Of a DNA stretch of 64,000 nt, positions 49,453-62,196 are shown piece after piece. The notes below the pieces were generated by a model. The model was not told where the DNA came from. It was given only the letters and a program-made list of their open reading frames with translations, and made no database searches. Position 1 is the stretch's first letter. Each line of letters opens with the position of its first letter. Position numbers and translations under genes: made by a program. This stretch comes from Solanum dulcamara (Eukaryota > Streptophyta > Magnoliopsida > Solanales > Solanaceae): contig NC_077244.1 in the NCBI RefSeq assembly GCF_947179165.1, positions 17,866,949 through 17,930,948 on the forward strand, in the 5' to 3' direction.

Positions 49453-51450
49453 TTAGTAGGGACCCATGGGTGGCATGCCAAATGGAGGCATGGGAGGCAT
49501 TCCCATCCCACCCATTGGAGGGGGGGGCGCAGAAAAGCCTCCTCCCATACCTGGCATTGGTGGAGCAGGCAAAGCCAATGGCAGCAGCTGTGCATACATA
49601 TTCTGCAATCAACCAGTGAATATTATTAGCAAAGCGTTGTTGGACATTAACACATTAAAGAGATAGTCAATTTTGCCACAAGAAGGGTGTATGTACGTGT
49701 CAATTGTCAATATATTAAAAAGATCCATGCAACTTTAATAATAAATTCCAGGTCAAAATAAGGAAATAAATGCATCTAGTTGTAACCATGGTTAAGTTAG
49801 TTATGTACCTGCTGCTTCATAACATCCTTCTCTTCATTCTCTTTGGCTTTTGCTTCACTTTGAGCTTCAATCTTATCTTTTATTAGCTCATCAACCTTGC
49901 CAGTGTATTCACGGATAAACTGAGAGAGAGAAAGCCAAGTTAAAACAGTGACTGCTGATGGCAGTATGGAATAAGATTATTGAGAAGCATCCCAATGGAG
50001 ATACCAAAAATGACAGGCTTAAAAGAGAAGTAAAACAGAGAAGAATATGATGAAAAAACATGAGCAAAGATCTGTAAGCGGCATACACAAATAAAAGGTT
50101 AATGCAAAGGTATCTTAATTTTATGAAATTTCACAGACAGACAAATCTTCAAAACAGCAGCAGACTCAACATTGTGGGTGTACTGGATTAAGATTTTTCT
50201 GTATTGGTCTAGCAGTTCATTTTTGGAAAAAACATTCTTGCAAACGAACACAGAGATAGACCAAGATACTTTTTTTGATGAAGTGATAGACCAAAATGCT
50301 TTGCCTCATCAGAACCTTGCGGAGAAGTTTTGCTTTAAAGAGCATAGCAAATATGACAAAGCAATATGAATTGCATATGAAAGACACAACATGAGTGATT
50401 TAACCACACTGCCTAAACGGGAAAAGAAAGACTTCGAGAGAAGCTGGACTATAAAAATTGAAGGCTCACAATAAATAGGTCTACCAGAGGAAAGGACACA
50501 ACAAATCCAACTGAGAAGGATGGTTTTTTTATTAGCAGATACGCAAAAGTGCACACATACATAATCAGGGTGGAGGTTCAGAGAGTTACCTGTAACAGGT
50601 AAGGGAATGCAAAGTCAATCATATTATTCATCCAGGCAAGCTCAAGGGCAACATCTGGCCGAATCAAATCATAACAAACAAACAGGCATGATGCAAAGCA
50701 TTCTTTCTTTCCCTGCAAAAATAAGCATCAACAGTTAGGAGCTCAATTCCATTCCCCCCCTAAAGCTCTTCTATACAAGGATAAAAAGTACAAAATCAAG
50801 TAAAAAGTTAAAAATAAAAGACTTCAGAAAATTCTTGATGTCACTACATTAGAAGTTCACTAGCATTCACCAATGCACAGATAACAGCAATCCCCATTGG
50901 ACTTTGTCAGACCAACAAATATCATTTCCAGCCAAATTATTTTGTAGCCTCCTTGACAACTCCCATCCATAAAACAAATTATGCATATAGCAACAAAAAC
51001 TTTTCGGCCATATATGTCAATGCTTTAAAGTGTACCAACTCTTTTTTCTTTTTTCATGGGTATCGTTGCATTTAATCTTAGGGAGTGTGGGTGTTCAGAA
51101 AACTAAAACAACCCATTCCTACTCGCATGTCACAAAAATTTAATTATGAAGCCGACATATGACGGAGCAAGTAATAACTTATTTTCAGCAATCACTGAGT
51201 TTACCTCTTTAGGGGCTTGGGGAAAAAGGAAGAACACAAATGATTCTTAAAATTAAAGCCATACCTGTTCGATGAAGTAAACAAGCAACTCCTCTGCAAG
51301 TTCGCGATCTCCAGATTGTGAGGCTGTCTCCATAGCATCTTTATAGAGATTATCTTTCTTTGACAGAGCAATAGATTGCTTCCACCTACCAGCTTTCTTA
51401 TAGATAGAAGCAGCAACACGCCTCATCTCAAGAAGCTCATGTTTCTCTAT
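49453..51450 (-). other. CHC: Clathrin heavy chain exons 27-30: hub and C-terminal tail
   Basis: Exons are 51265-51450, 50590-50712, 49809-49919 and 49453-49602 (residues 1513-1701). They cover the trimerisation hub, a charged helix ([16 protein letters not shown]) and the tail [16 protein letters not shown] followed by Gly/Met/Pro-rich repeats, as usual in plants. Exon 30 includes the stop codon. A G-run at 49519-49526 lies in the glycine-rich tail and is a likely site of sequencing or slippage error. Confidence 0.93.
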
Positions 51451-54400
51451 CTGCTTGGAAAACAAGAAAAGTGGAAATAGTTGTGAGACATATTATAAAC
51501 ACAGAGAGATAACTTTTGAAGAACTAGCCTCCACCTTCTGAGCAAGGCCAATCTGATCGAAGTTATCATGCAAATCAATTGATTCACGTAGTCTATCATA
51601 GTCTTCTTCCTCAACATAAATTTCGTGAAGTGCCTCATTCACTGCAGAAACATTGTTGCTCTGAACAGCAATCATGTAATGCTTGACTAGGCGAAGGTGA
51701 CCAGCCTGATGTCAGTCCAACAAAGAAACCAAATGGTTTAGAAAGAAGAATATACATCACAAAATATAATCCAAACAATTCTTCCAAGCCAAGAGGTTTG
51801 ATAATAAGTGAAGACCTTTCTCATTATGTCCACAACGCGTGTGTGATCCACTCTAAGTGCAAGAACATTTAGAAGGTCATTAATGAGATCAGGATGCTCT
51901 TGCAAATAAAAGTGGACAGACTTGTAATAAAGCTCCACATTAGCAACTTTGACAACAATGTCTTTGAACTGCATATGATCCCAGGCATCTGGAGAATGAT
52001 TCATAACAGTGGTGGCAGCATTATCAAATTCATCATATTGGATGTACAAATACGTGAGTTCCTTCCAGTGTTGCTGTTCATCGCAGGCACGAATAAGCTT
52101 GGGAATGTTGAGTCTGGTGGAGAATAATTTAATGTGCTCCATGAGCTTCTCATGACGGTATCTGGCATATAAAACACCAAGTTCTGTGAAGATACCCATA
52201 TGTGCACGCTCCAAACCCAGCCCACTCTCCATAAGAGAGATCAATTCATTAAAACATCCTCTATTTTGGTAAAATTCACTAACTTCCTCCAAGTCATCCA
52301 CCTACAAAAGTAAAAAGAGATGATACAAATCAAGAGTAGCCCAGAAGATCAACTTAAATGCAAATGAAGACAATAGAAGTACCAACAACATCTGCTCAAT
52401 AATAACTCATAAAACACAAAGTTAGATACCTGCACTATAATGTTAAGCCCACAAATTTGAGCCAAACGGAACTCCTCCGCATCGACGCAAGCAAAGCAGA
52501 CTTCTTTCCATGTCTTCGCACTATTTGCCTTGCGTGCTGCATCAACAGCACCTTGAAATTGATTTAACTTCACAAGTGTGCTGGCCAACTTGGCCCAGTT
52601 AGAAATGAAAGCAAATATGATCTTCGCAGCCTCATATAAGCCTTCATCAAACAACTTATCACCAACATTAGGTAGATTAGCAACATTGGGCATGAGAATA
52701 AACTCTTCAATGTCACCCAATCGATCAATTTTGGCATATGCATAAATGAGTTCACTGTCAACTTTAGGCTCCTTTGTCTTCTGCCTTACCATCAGCAGAT
52801 ACTTCACCAAGTCATGGTAAACATCCGCATCCTCTGCAGCACGAATTACATCCAAAAAGTGGGTGGTGTCATCTGCACGAATAAACGACTCAATAGCATC
52901 ACTCACTAATCCTTCTCTTAGTTGAGCTTTAGCCACCTGACTCCAAACAGCATCTTCTTCAACTCGGAACGCAAACTCCACAGCCCGGTTAATATCGCGA
53001 ATGTTGTCAAGCAGAACGTTAACAGCTTGGACATTCAAGTTGAACTTCTTGAAGATTGCAAAAGCTTCTTCATAAAGTTGCGCTTCGACAGCAACCTCCC
53101 CTACTGCAGGTCCATCAAAATTATCAAGTCTATTGATGTAGTCCATTACTCTGGATGGATCAGCTTTGATGGCTGTCAGGATAAGCAAATTCTGCAGATT
53201 AAAGTTCCCACTGAATGCAGAATTCTGGAGCACAATCTTTTCAAGAAGTTCAATCAGTTCATGGGGAAGATCAGCAGTCATGAAAGCTTTAACAGCTGCC
53301 GAAACTTGCTCAGGGCTCTTGCTTTCAGGCAGAGCAGTGGAAACAACTTGATCAATAAGCTGCCTTCTAAACTCATTTTCAGGGTTAAGAGCTTTCTCCC
53401 AAATATCACCATCCATCCTCTCAACCACGTACCTAAAAACAATTGTAACATGACAGTTTACTCCACTGATAGACATCTGATTACTAGCTATTATCGCAAA
53501 CCTAGTGAATAACTAACCTTGCTTGAAGTTTGAACAAAGAGTTCTTGTTTGTCACATTAATAAGTTCATCATCACATTGACCTCTTCTATATGCAACAAC
53601 AGCAAGGGTAGGATCACGTTTTTCACAATATTTACCAACAACGCGTGAGTCATAGTATGGATTGGTTGTGAGGAAGTGCTCTGGGTTGTTATTGCTATCT
53701 ATGATGATCTTTCCCAGAGCATTGTGTACATGCACATCTTGACTTCCTTCACTTACAAGATGCTCCAAAAACTGTGTCAGCAAGCGGATCCGATTCCTGA
53801 GAACCAAAAGGGTTAAAGGCTTAACATACTAAAAGTTGGTAACGAACACTTTTGAAGCAACTCTACAAGGATAAACAAAGACCTTTTTTCACATTCTTCC
53901 ACTAGGGGCTCAACTGGAAGCAGAGAACGCACAGACAGGATCAATCCCTTAATAAAATCCTCAGGACACTCATCATCTAAAAGCTGCCCTACAACTAAAG
54001 GTGCATTTCCTGGATTGACCTGTTCCATAGAAGATATAAGGGTCGTCATTTCCCACTTCCAAATACCTCAATAAAACAAGTATCACACAGAAACCATACA
54101 AACCTTTTGGACATAACCTTCAATATACCGAAGCATATTGTTGGTATAGAGGTAGTGTGTGAGGTCAGGAACAAAACCAAAGCGGTCACAAACATTAATT
54201 AGAGGCCGAGCATCAGGAAGTTTGGCTTCCATCAAGAAGTTCTTCGTCTTTTCCGCATCATAGAAGTTTGATTCTCTTGTGACACGCTCAACCTCCTTGA
54301 TTTGACCAGTTCTGGCAGCTGACTCGATATATTTAAAGTGGATATCAGCAGCCTCACTGCATGAGACCCAAAAAGACAGATTAATTAACAATTAAAATTA

Positions 54401-57400
54401 ACCCGCCAAAATGGCAAAAAGTATCTCCTCTATGCACCTGGAACTCAAATATGATCCCAGGAAGAAATATAACCCCTCATAGGACTTAAATTGCTCAAAA
54501 AGCTTTATGCAAGCATCAACACCCAACTGCTCACAGTACTCTTTTGCAACCTGCAAAACTCATAATCAGTCAAGATGCCATCACTGTGGAGTATTCCCAA
54601 GAAATGCCGCTGCTTGAGTTTATGCATACATTATAGGTGACGTTACATGATAAATTCCAGAAAAAAAATCTCTTCTGCAATATGACAACATAACCAGTAC
54701 CTGAACAATTATTTGAAGGTTTCCTTTGATATTGATAACAAGGAGGTCCTTCATGCACTCAAGGGCCCATTCACGTGAAAGGGTCCCAAAAAACTCAACC
54801 AAGGCCTAAGAGGAACAGCATCAATCAGTATAAGTCGGACAAACTCCTATAGAAAAGGTATATACAATCTATGGAATATTCCAACCTGAGGCTCAATTGC
54901 ATGTGTATTAACAATGACGCGCTTGATATCAGGCAGTTCAGAATAGTGCTGCAGAAACAAAACATGATTTTTCTGACTTAGCAGAGATTTCTCGAGGAAA
55001 GTTAAGGCAGAAATGCTGATAATGATTCAACCTGCAGAGCCCGCACGTAAAGACCAGCTTTCTCACAAAGTTGAGCAATCCGAGGTCGATCATAATGACT
55101 GAACATTCCATTTGCTAATATAGCATCAGCAACATTTGGGAAAGTCACGAGGTTGATTTCCAAGACCTGTATAGAAGAGATAAGTTACAATTCAGAAGCA
55201 GAATGTATTAACAGATAAAGTTTCCTAATGAAAAAAGTAAAGAAACCTTAGTCTGCAGAAAGCCATGCTCTGGAAGGTTAGGTTTGAGAACATCCAATAA
55301 AAATGCTGTTGCCTCACGGATCATGTTCCTCTATTAACAAAAGCAGAAAGAAAGAGAATATGTTGTCAGCTGTGCAATGTATTCAATAGAAAAAGATGGC
55401 AAACATTGTAAAGCACTTAAGAAAAGGATAAAATTATAATAATTGTAAGTCGATTAACCTGCAGAAATAGATCGGTGATAGTGTTGTAATCAACAGGACA
55501 ACCGCCCTCCATTTGGGACATCATGAGCGCAAAGTTAACAGCTCCCTGCATAAACAGAGAAATTGTTCAACTTCATCCAAACTAGTACCGTGTCAGATTT
55601 ACAAGTACTCATTTTCTCTTTCATCACAGACAAGGCAACTTTCCAAACTGAGTACAATATCTTGAAATGACATCATTAAATACACAACTCTTGTTGCAAT
55701 TTTCTCCTCAAAAAAGAAACAAAAGTTGAGCAGTACCATATGGTCAAAAATATTAACATCCAAATATCACAGAGTAAATCTGGTAAAATCTACTAAATGA
55801 AGCTAGCAGATAAGGATGGGAAATAGATAACATTATGACTTATGTAACTATTCACAGCATACCTGAGGATCAGATCTAAGAATTGTTTGAAGGAGGAACA
55901 AATAGTCAGGTGTATATCCAACCTGTACCAACCAAAAAAATCATTTTTAATATCCAACCCGGGAATTAATTTATACTAGAGAGGGTTGAACCATCTTAGG
56001 TATAGGCATATAGCCAGCTCAGACAAGCACCAAAAAAAGAAGAAAACCAAATTAATCAAAAATCAGAAAGAGAGGGAAATGACAACAAAAAGCAGTCAGC
56101 CAGACGACCACAAATAGGAATCACTTACCTGCTTGGAATATATAAGAATCTTGTCAAACTCCCTGCGCTCAGCAAAAGCAGCAACAACCTTCGGAGTCGC
56201 TCTTGCTTTGATATATATCTTTAGGGCAAGGTCATTATCAACAGTCTACAAAAGAATTATGACTGCAATCAATAACAAGAATAATAGACTGCTTGCAAAA
56301 ACAAAATCAAATAAAGTGATGAAAATAATGAATTTCAACTTCAAAATTTGACCTTCACAAGATCCCCAAGTTCCTCACTACACTCCAGCTTATCCTCAGC
56401 CAACCAGTTCTCCAACAGGTTTTTCTTGTTCTGGTTGACAACAAGGCGCGACAATTCCAGAGATTCAAAAGAATTTAGCTTTCCTTTTGTTAAAAGAGTC
56501 CCAAAGTACTGCAATAAGGGAGGTGTTTGCCCTGCTTGAACAGGAACACTCTGCAAAGAAGACCAATTACAAAACTAAATAAATGAATATATGTATCAGC
56601 TTTTGCAGAATAACAAATGAATTCCAGAAACTCTTCTGAGACCGGTAAACCAATAAAATCCCGAGAGAAAAGACATATTTTCCATATCATAACAATTACC
56701 TGAAATTTGGCAACAGTGTCAGGCGTACGGAGTATGCCTTGAGGTGATTCTGCTGCAAGCTCCGCAGCTTCTTTGTACTTTGTCTGGGCAAACAACTCTT
56801 GGAATCGCTGGACAACCTGAGGACATATAACAGTAATACACTAAGATCATTGTAAAGAAAGACATCCTCAGATTATCAACATGTTGAATCAATAAGATGA
56901 TAAGACTGTCAACTGCTGATGATATCTACGACAAGCAATAATTCGTTTTACTATATTGTTCTCAGAGACGGAAATGATGATAGGATAGCAAAAACCACAG
57001 TGCACCATATAACGGGTAAAGATCCGGTATATTTCCAATAGAAGTTAACTATATAATATCAACTTACTAAATTCTCAGCCCCGGGAAGGTTTCCTCTTTT
57101 GGCAAGATTGACAGCAAGCTCCAGATTATTCAACTGAAATATGATGTGTACAAAATTTATGTTTTGGTTAAATAAAATGCTAATGATACTATATAATAAT
57201 AGAATAAAATGAAAATTGACGTACTTGGCCACTGACAAAAGGTACTAGAGTTGCATCATTAACTGTGGCAAGCAACACTTGGCCTCGCCTGTTGATGGCA
57301 TAGAAACCACCAATAGATGAAGCTTCTGCCGTCAGAAAAATAGGATCTGGGCTGATCCTATTTCTGTACACTGCAGTAGCTGTTTCGAGGTCATAGACAA

Positions 57401-60400
57401 AGAGAAGCCCAAGCTTTGTGATGACATAAATTAAACTGTATTTATGAGATATCTGCCAGAATAACAAAGAACCATGTTATAGGAAATTGAATTCATAAAA
57501 TGCAGAAAGACAAATAAAGTGACAACAGCTCCACACAGAGAAGGCAAGAGATACCTGCATGGCAACTGGGAAATCATCAGCAAAATCTGGAGGAAAGAAG
57601 AGATCTGCCTGTTTCTTTGTAAAAGACGGTTTCCCTGCAAACATTAAACATATTAAGAAAACTGATGACAACCACATGAGGCAGTTTTGCCCCACAATTT
57701 TACAAAATAACTTCACAATTAAAGTACAGGTGGGAGAAATGAGAGAGCAGTGTTTTGACCTGGCTGGGCTCCAAGCTCAATGACATGCAACTTTGATGTG
57801 ACTTGTCCAGCATTTGAGGACTTCGTGGCAAAGGAAATGAGTATGGAATCCCTTTCATTTCCAGGAACCTGAATAAAGCAAGCAACAGTCAGGCAGGAAA
57901 ACACAAAATCAAGAACGGCTGTACACATTAAAAGAAGAATTATGAAGGATCCTTCCTCACCCTGAATGAGGCAAATGCTGCAGCGTGTGCCTCGAGTGCT
58001 TGACTGCGTTGCTGATCCACTGAAAATAATTGCATGTTTCCTTTGACCAGTTGAGGCCTCTATTAACAGAAGTCACAGCAGAATAGTCAAATAAGGAAGT
58101 GCATGTTGCTTCTATATTCAATAAATATGAGAACCTTAACAAATACAAACATGTTTCTACCAGACGTATAAAAATCCCACTCTTTGAGCTCAAACTGATA
58201 GCATCAAACATCCAAGTAGCAAAAAGTAATTGCAGTATACTGGCATTTTAATGCAATTAACCACTATAAGAGCATGTTACACAAGCCAAATACAAAAACA
58301 AAAAACAAAAAACAAAAAATGCATGTTACAACGATGGGGCGTAGACAGAGCAATCACAGAGACTAAACAAACAGACAATTTAGAAAAGCTGACAAAGCCC
58401 TACACAAACGTCTTAGGGGTGTGCAAAAACCAAACCAACCAATAAACCGACCCCAAAAAAATGTTATTGGTTTATTGCTATTGGGTTATTGGATTACTGG
58501 GGTTTTAATGGTTTTATAAAAAAAAATTATCGAGATATTGGTTCAGTTTCTGCTTTTTTAATATTCGGTAAATCGATAACCCATTAAAATTGTAGTAATT
58601 TACTATTTTACCCCTACATAAATATTAAATATTAATATCAGTAAGGTACTGGTTACTACTTTTGCTCTTTAGCCTTTAATTCACATTATTATTCTAGTTC
58701 TTTTATATGTGTTGCACTTGTATAGTTCTTTTCACGTTAGTTATTATTGTTTCTATTTTATGAAAATTATGCTAAGTTATATTATTGTTTTGTTGCGCCA
58801 AATTGTCGCACCAATCATATATTTGTTTTATGAGTATTTTCTGGTTAAATCAAAAACCCAACCATTAAGAACCAATAATCGATAAACTAAAAACCGATAA
58901 GAAATATCTTATTGGTTTAGTTATTTAAAAACCAAAAATCGATAAACCGAACCGATAATACATAAAATCGCACTGAACCGACCAATGCACACCCCTAAAA
59001 CGTCTTAGAGTTTGCATGCCCGGTGACATTGAGAAGGCTGCTTGGGAAGTAAGTAGGTCTGCTTTCAGGAATAGGACATCAAGATTAAGTTTTCCATTAA
59101 CATATAAGCATAACACACCTCTGGTGAACCTGGGGCAATACCGATTAAAACCAACCATTTCTCAGAAGGATCACATCGGTAGTTGATTATTTGGTTGTTG
59201 GCTAAATTGGCCGTTCTATCAAACATCTTTATAGGCTCAGAATCCCCTGCACAAAGACAGTGTGGGGATTATTAAGGACACAACCATCCACCATTTTCAA
59301 AATGTGTAAAACAAATCATTACCAACAGAAAAAAAAAAGCTTCACCAGGCAAACAGGGCGAAAAAAATGTTGTAATGTGAAAAGAATAACTGCCTTACCT
59401 TCAATTGGCCAATGATAGACTGACGTTTGTGTAACAAGACCTAACATCTTCGGTGTAATCCATTTCCAGAAAACAACCTATAGTACACATTTGGTCGTTA
59501 TATGGTAGAACTCATCACATGATTGATGACCATGGGCACTAAATAATGCATAAACCAAATCAAATATATACATAAAGAGAGCACCTGCTCAGGCATCTGA
59601 TATGACTTCAATTTCTGTTTTGCCTCAATATTGAATATCTGCAAGTGATCTTGACTGGTTCCAAGAACTTGAGCTTCAAGAGATAAGAGAGGATTGCATC
59701 ATGCCATCATCAAGAAACAGAGGAAGAGTGGTCTTCCAATTTTTCAAAAAAAAATAACGTGAGGAAGGGAAGTTTTTCAAGCTTAAAAAAAAATTAACCC
59801 ATTTAAAACAGATTTCTCATGCATACACTCCATCTGTTGAATTAACAAATTCTTTGATTTAAATAATAATCCATCAATTCGTGCAAGAAAATAAATAGAA
59901 GAGTTAGCCTGGCTTAGCCAAACTACAAAGCTGGTTCTAATCCGAATTCCAAAAACATACACCAGGATTTCAGTGGGAGGAGGAACTCTGTAAGCAATAT
60001 AACAGCTGACATGTAGCAGCAACACTGACAAGCTCCACTATTGTGGAAAAAAAATAATGAAGATCGACTAGAAACTACACATTCTAGATAAGCTAAGAAA
60101 TGCATCAACCATTAGCATCAAGTTAACAACAATCGAGTGAAATAAGGTGTTGTGAGAAAAAGGAACTAAAATGTATCATCTGATGGCACAACTTCTTCAA
60201 TTTCCAACTTCCTCTGTAAAATTAAGAGTGGTCTCCATTTAGCTCCTAATGTTTCACTCACTCCAATCAAAAAGTGTGCCATCCACCAGGAACCCCACAA
60301 GGAGGAGATCACAACACACAGCAAAGTCAAACCTAATCAATCTCCTTGATCTATACCATAATTATTACATAGCTTGCTAAAAGCCTTCACATGTGCACTT

Positions 60401-61174
60401 TGCACTATTATTGCTGTCCCTTCTTTTATAGTTTCAGAATTCTTTTGCTATCCCTTTTTTACTTCTTTCTAGTCTCAAAGTTCTTTAGCACATCAAGATA
60501 ATGGAGAAGAGAGACTTCTCTTTTGCTCAAAGGTGAATTAGCCAACAACTTATGAAGTCGGTAATTACAAAATACCTGCAGTTCAGGAGTTCCTATCAAA
60601 CCCGTTTATAAGTGAGTAACTTGAACCGGTACAAAAACCATCCATGAGAATCTAATACTAGTCAAAGATTACATACCTTTTAGAGCCAAAATTCTAGAAT
60701 TAGGATTCATAAGAGCAGAGTCAGCCGTAATTGGGCGCCTCAAAGGTTGCATTGGCATGTTCATATCAATAATGACCACACTATTCTGAGGCGCCGTCTC
60801 TCTTACACATATATACTTATCCGATTCCATGGTAACATTGGTGAATGTTATGAACTGTGGGTTCACCCCTATACTTTGCAACTGCAAGAGCCATCAACAT
60901 AATTTGAAATTCAATCCAGTATTCAAATGCCAAAAGCAAAAACAATAACATATCACAGATCTGGCAATAGAACTACATATGACACATCTAACTAAAAGTC
61001 CATACATGCTAAGCTACCAATATCATACTAATAAGAGTAGAGGATCAATGACAGTCAAAACGTACATATCAAGGCTCAATTATTCATGGAAACATAGTGA
61101 ATAATAGCAATAGAGTGAAATTAATTTACCGTGAGAGTCTCTTTCATGGTGATCGGAGCGTTGGCAGCCGCCAT
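49453..61174 (-). CDS. CHC: Clathrin heavy chain, complete gene of 30 exons
   Basis: The triskelion leg of clathrin coats, acting in endocytosis and trans-Golgi traffic. The predicted protein has 1,701 residues, close to the roughly 1,705 of plant clathrin heavy chains. It starts [12 protein letters not shown] (ATG 61172-61174) and ends at TAA 49453-49455 after a Gly/Met/Pro-rich tail (GMPPMGPY). I placed 30 exons by GT-AG borders, and the summed lengths keep frame at every junction with no stop or shift. Layout: beta-propeller (exons 1-9), ankle and distal leg (10-20), knee and proximal leg (21-26), hub (27-30). Intron 5 holds a hAT MITE. Element D ends just downstream. The gene looks functional and is the only intact host gene here. 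Which paralogue it is (CHC1 or CHC2) cannot be told. Confidence 0.97.
51535..54356 (-). other. CHC: Clathrin heavy chain exons 21-26: knee and proximal leg
   Basis: Exons are 54104-54356, 53883-54019, 53518-53796, 52430-53432, 51816-52301 and 51535-51705 (residues 736-1512). Exon 24 is by far the largest (1,003 bp, 335 codons) and is fully open. The region carries further clathrin heavy chain repeats and, toward the end, the light-chain-binding surface of the proximal leg. Landmarks are [19 protein letters not shown] (exon 21) and [20 protein letters not shown] (exon 24). Confidence 0.94.
54438..57133 (-). other. CHC: Clathrin heavy chain exons 10-20: linker, ankle and distal leg
   Basis: Exons are 57068-57133, 56700-56816, 56353-56550, 56129-56245, 55863-55922, 55459-55545, 55247-55330, 55032-55166, 54886-54948, 54701-54805 and 54438-54550 (residues 355-735). 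They encode alpha-helical zigzag repeats of the clathrin heavy chain repeat family. Landmarks are [10 protein letters not shown] (exon 11), [20 protein letters not shown] (exon 12) and [20 protein letters not shown] (exon 20). Confidence 0.93.
57225..61174 (-). other. CHC: Clathrin heavy chain exons 1-9: N-terminal beta-propeller
   Basis: Exons in gene order are 61130-61174, 60677-60881, 59585-59673, 59399-59477, 59119-59246, 57961-58059, 57760-57868, 57555-57634 and 57225-57452 (residues 1-354). This region forms the seven-blade propeller that binds clathrin-box adaptors. Readable landmarks are [20 protein letters not shown] (exon 2), [20 protein letters not shown] (exon 3) and [12 protein letters not shown] (exon 9). 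The first exon encodes only 15 residues. Exons 2, 4 and 7 end in phase 1 and the others end between codons. Confidence 0.93.
58414..58997. mobile_element. hAT-type MITE in intron 5 of clathrin heavy chain
   Basis: The 584-bp insert has terminal inverted repeats TAGGGGTGTGCA and TGCACACCCCTA. A perfect 8-bp target duplication AAACGTCT (58406-58413 and 58998-59005) is the hAT signature. The interior is AT-rich with repeated 'aaccgataa' phrases and no coding capacity. It lies well away from the splice borders of the intron (58060-59118). Confidence 0.93.
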
Positions 61175-61500
61175 GATGGCGAGATCAAAGATAATGGATC
61201 AGAGCTCCGGATCTATGAGAAATTGCGAACAGCGAGGGGATTGAAATGGACGATTTGGTGCAAAGCCCAAACGCCAGAGATCTCAGACGAAGAAGAAACC
61301 TCGGAGCCTCCCAGAGACGAAAGGAAGTGGAAGAAAGAGATCCAGACAGAGAAGGGGGAAGGACAGGGTTCTTCTCAAGAGAGAGGACTGATGCTTGAAA
61401 TGAAATTTGTAAGCAGTACTGGGTATGTCTAACTAATATTAATATTAATATACTGGCGAAGGGAGAAGAGTAATATACATATATATTAAAGAGTAACGCG
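61175..61500 (-). promoter_or_regulatory. Clathrin heavy chain 5' UTR and core promoter
   Basis: On the minus strand 61175-61400 is a pyrimidine-rich leader typical of highly expressed plant genes. An AT-rich TAATATATATG run at 61471-61489, about 300 bp upstream of the ATG, is a possible TATA element. The opposite strand has an open frame here (61097-61432) that is only the antisense of this leader. Confidence 0.55.
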
Positions 61501-61828
61501 GTGCACTAAAGCTATTACTTTGCATAGAATTTGAGAAAAAATCCGACCATAAAGATTTATTATATGCAGCATTATCTTACATTTCTATCAAAAGCTATTT
61601 CCGAGACTTGACCTCGTGACCTTCTGATCACATGGGACTACAAGCGAAATATGGAGTTTTTGACTAAATTGGGCAAGTCTTTTGAGTTGTAAACAGGTTG
61701 ATTCTCTCAAATCCGAACAAATAAAAAGTTAATGCATCTGATGCCTTATTAAAAACTTGAGATTTGGAAGACTTTCTTCTTATCTTAACGAAATTGTTTT
61801 CATTGAAACAAAAATAATTTTATTTGAA
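61501..61828. other. Intergenic sequence upstream of clathrin heavy chain
   Basis: No gene or element with clear ends is seen. Confidence 0.45.
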
Positions 61829-62196
61829 TGAGTGTTTTAAAAGTTGTGAGAGCGAGCATTTTACCTTATATGAAATGAGGCGTAAGATTTGAGGTACCAG
61901 GCATAAACCCTGTAGATTGTTAATTATTAATATTTAATAAATTATTATAATAAAAACAAATAATTACAAATATAAAATTACTTTAAAAAAAGTTCAAGAA
62001 AATAGAAATAAATGAGTATTTTAAAAGTTGTGAGAGCGAGCATTTTACCTAATATGAAATGAGGCGTAAGATTTGAGGTACCAGGCATAAACCTTGTAGA
62101 TTGTTAATTATTAATATTTAATAAATTATTATAATAAAAACAAATAATTACAAATATAAAATTACTTTAAAAAAAGTTCAAGAAAGTAGAAAATAT
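61829..62196. repeat. 184-bp tandem duplication
   Basis: Two adjacent copies (61829-62012 and 62013-62196) differ at only a few positions. They contain 'gttgtgagagcgagcatttt', 'gaggtaccaggcataaacc' and a long AT-rich part. The near identity points to a recent duplication. Confidence 0.9.

Noticed and set aside
50172..50554. Open frames on both strands inside a clathrin heavy chain intron
   Set aside because: They lie within the intron between exons 28 and 29 and show no conserved domain.
61097..61432. Plus-strand open frame of 111 codons opposite the clathrin heavy chain start
   Set aside because: It is the antisense of the pyrimidine-rich 5' UTR and exon 1. The Lys/Glu-rich composition comes from that bias and no domain is visible.
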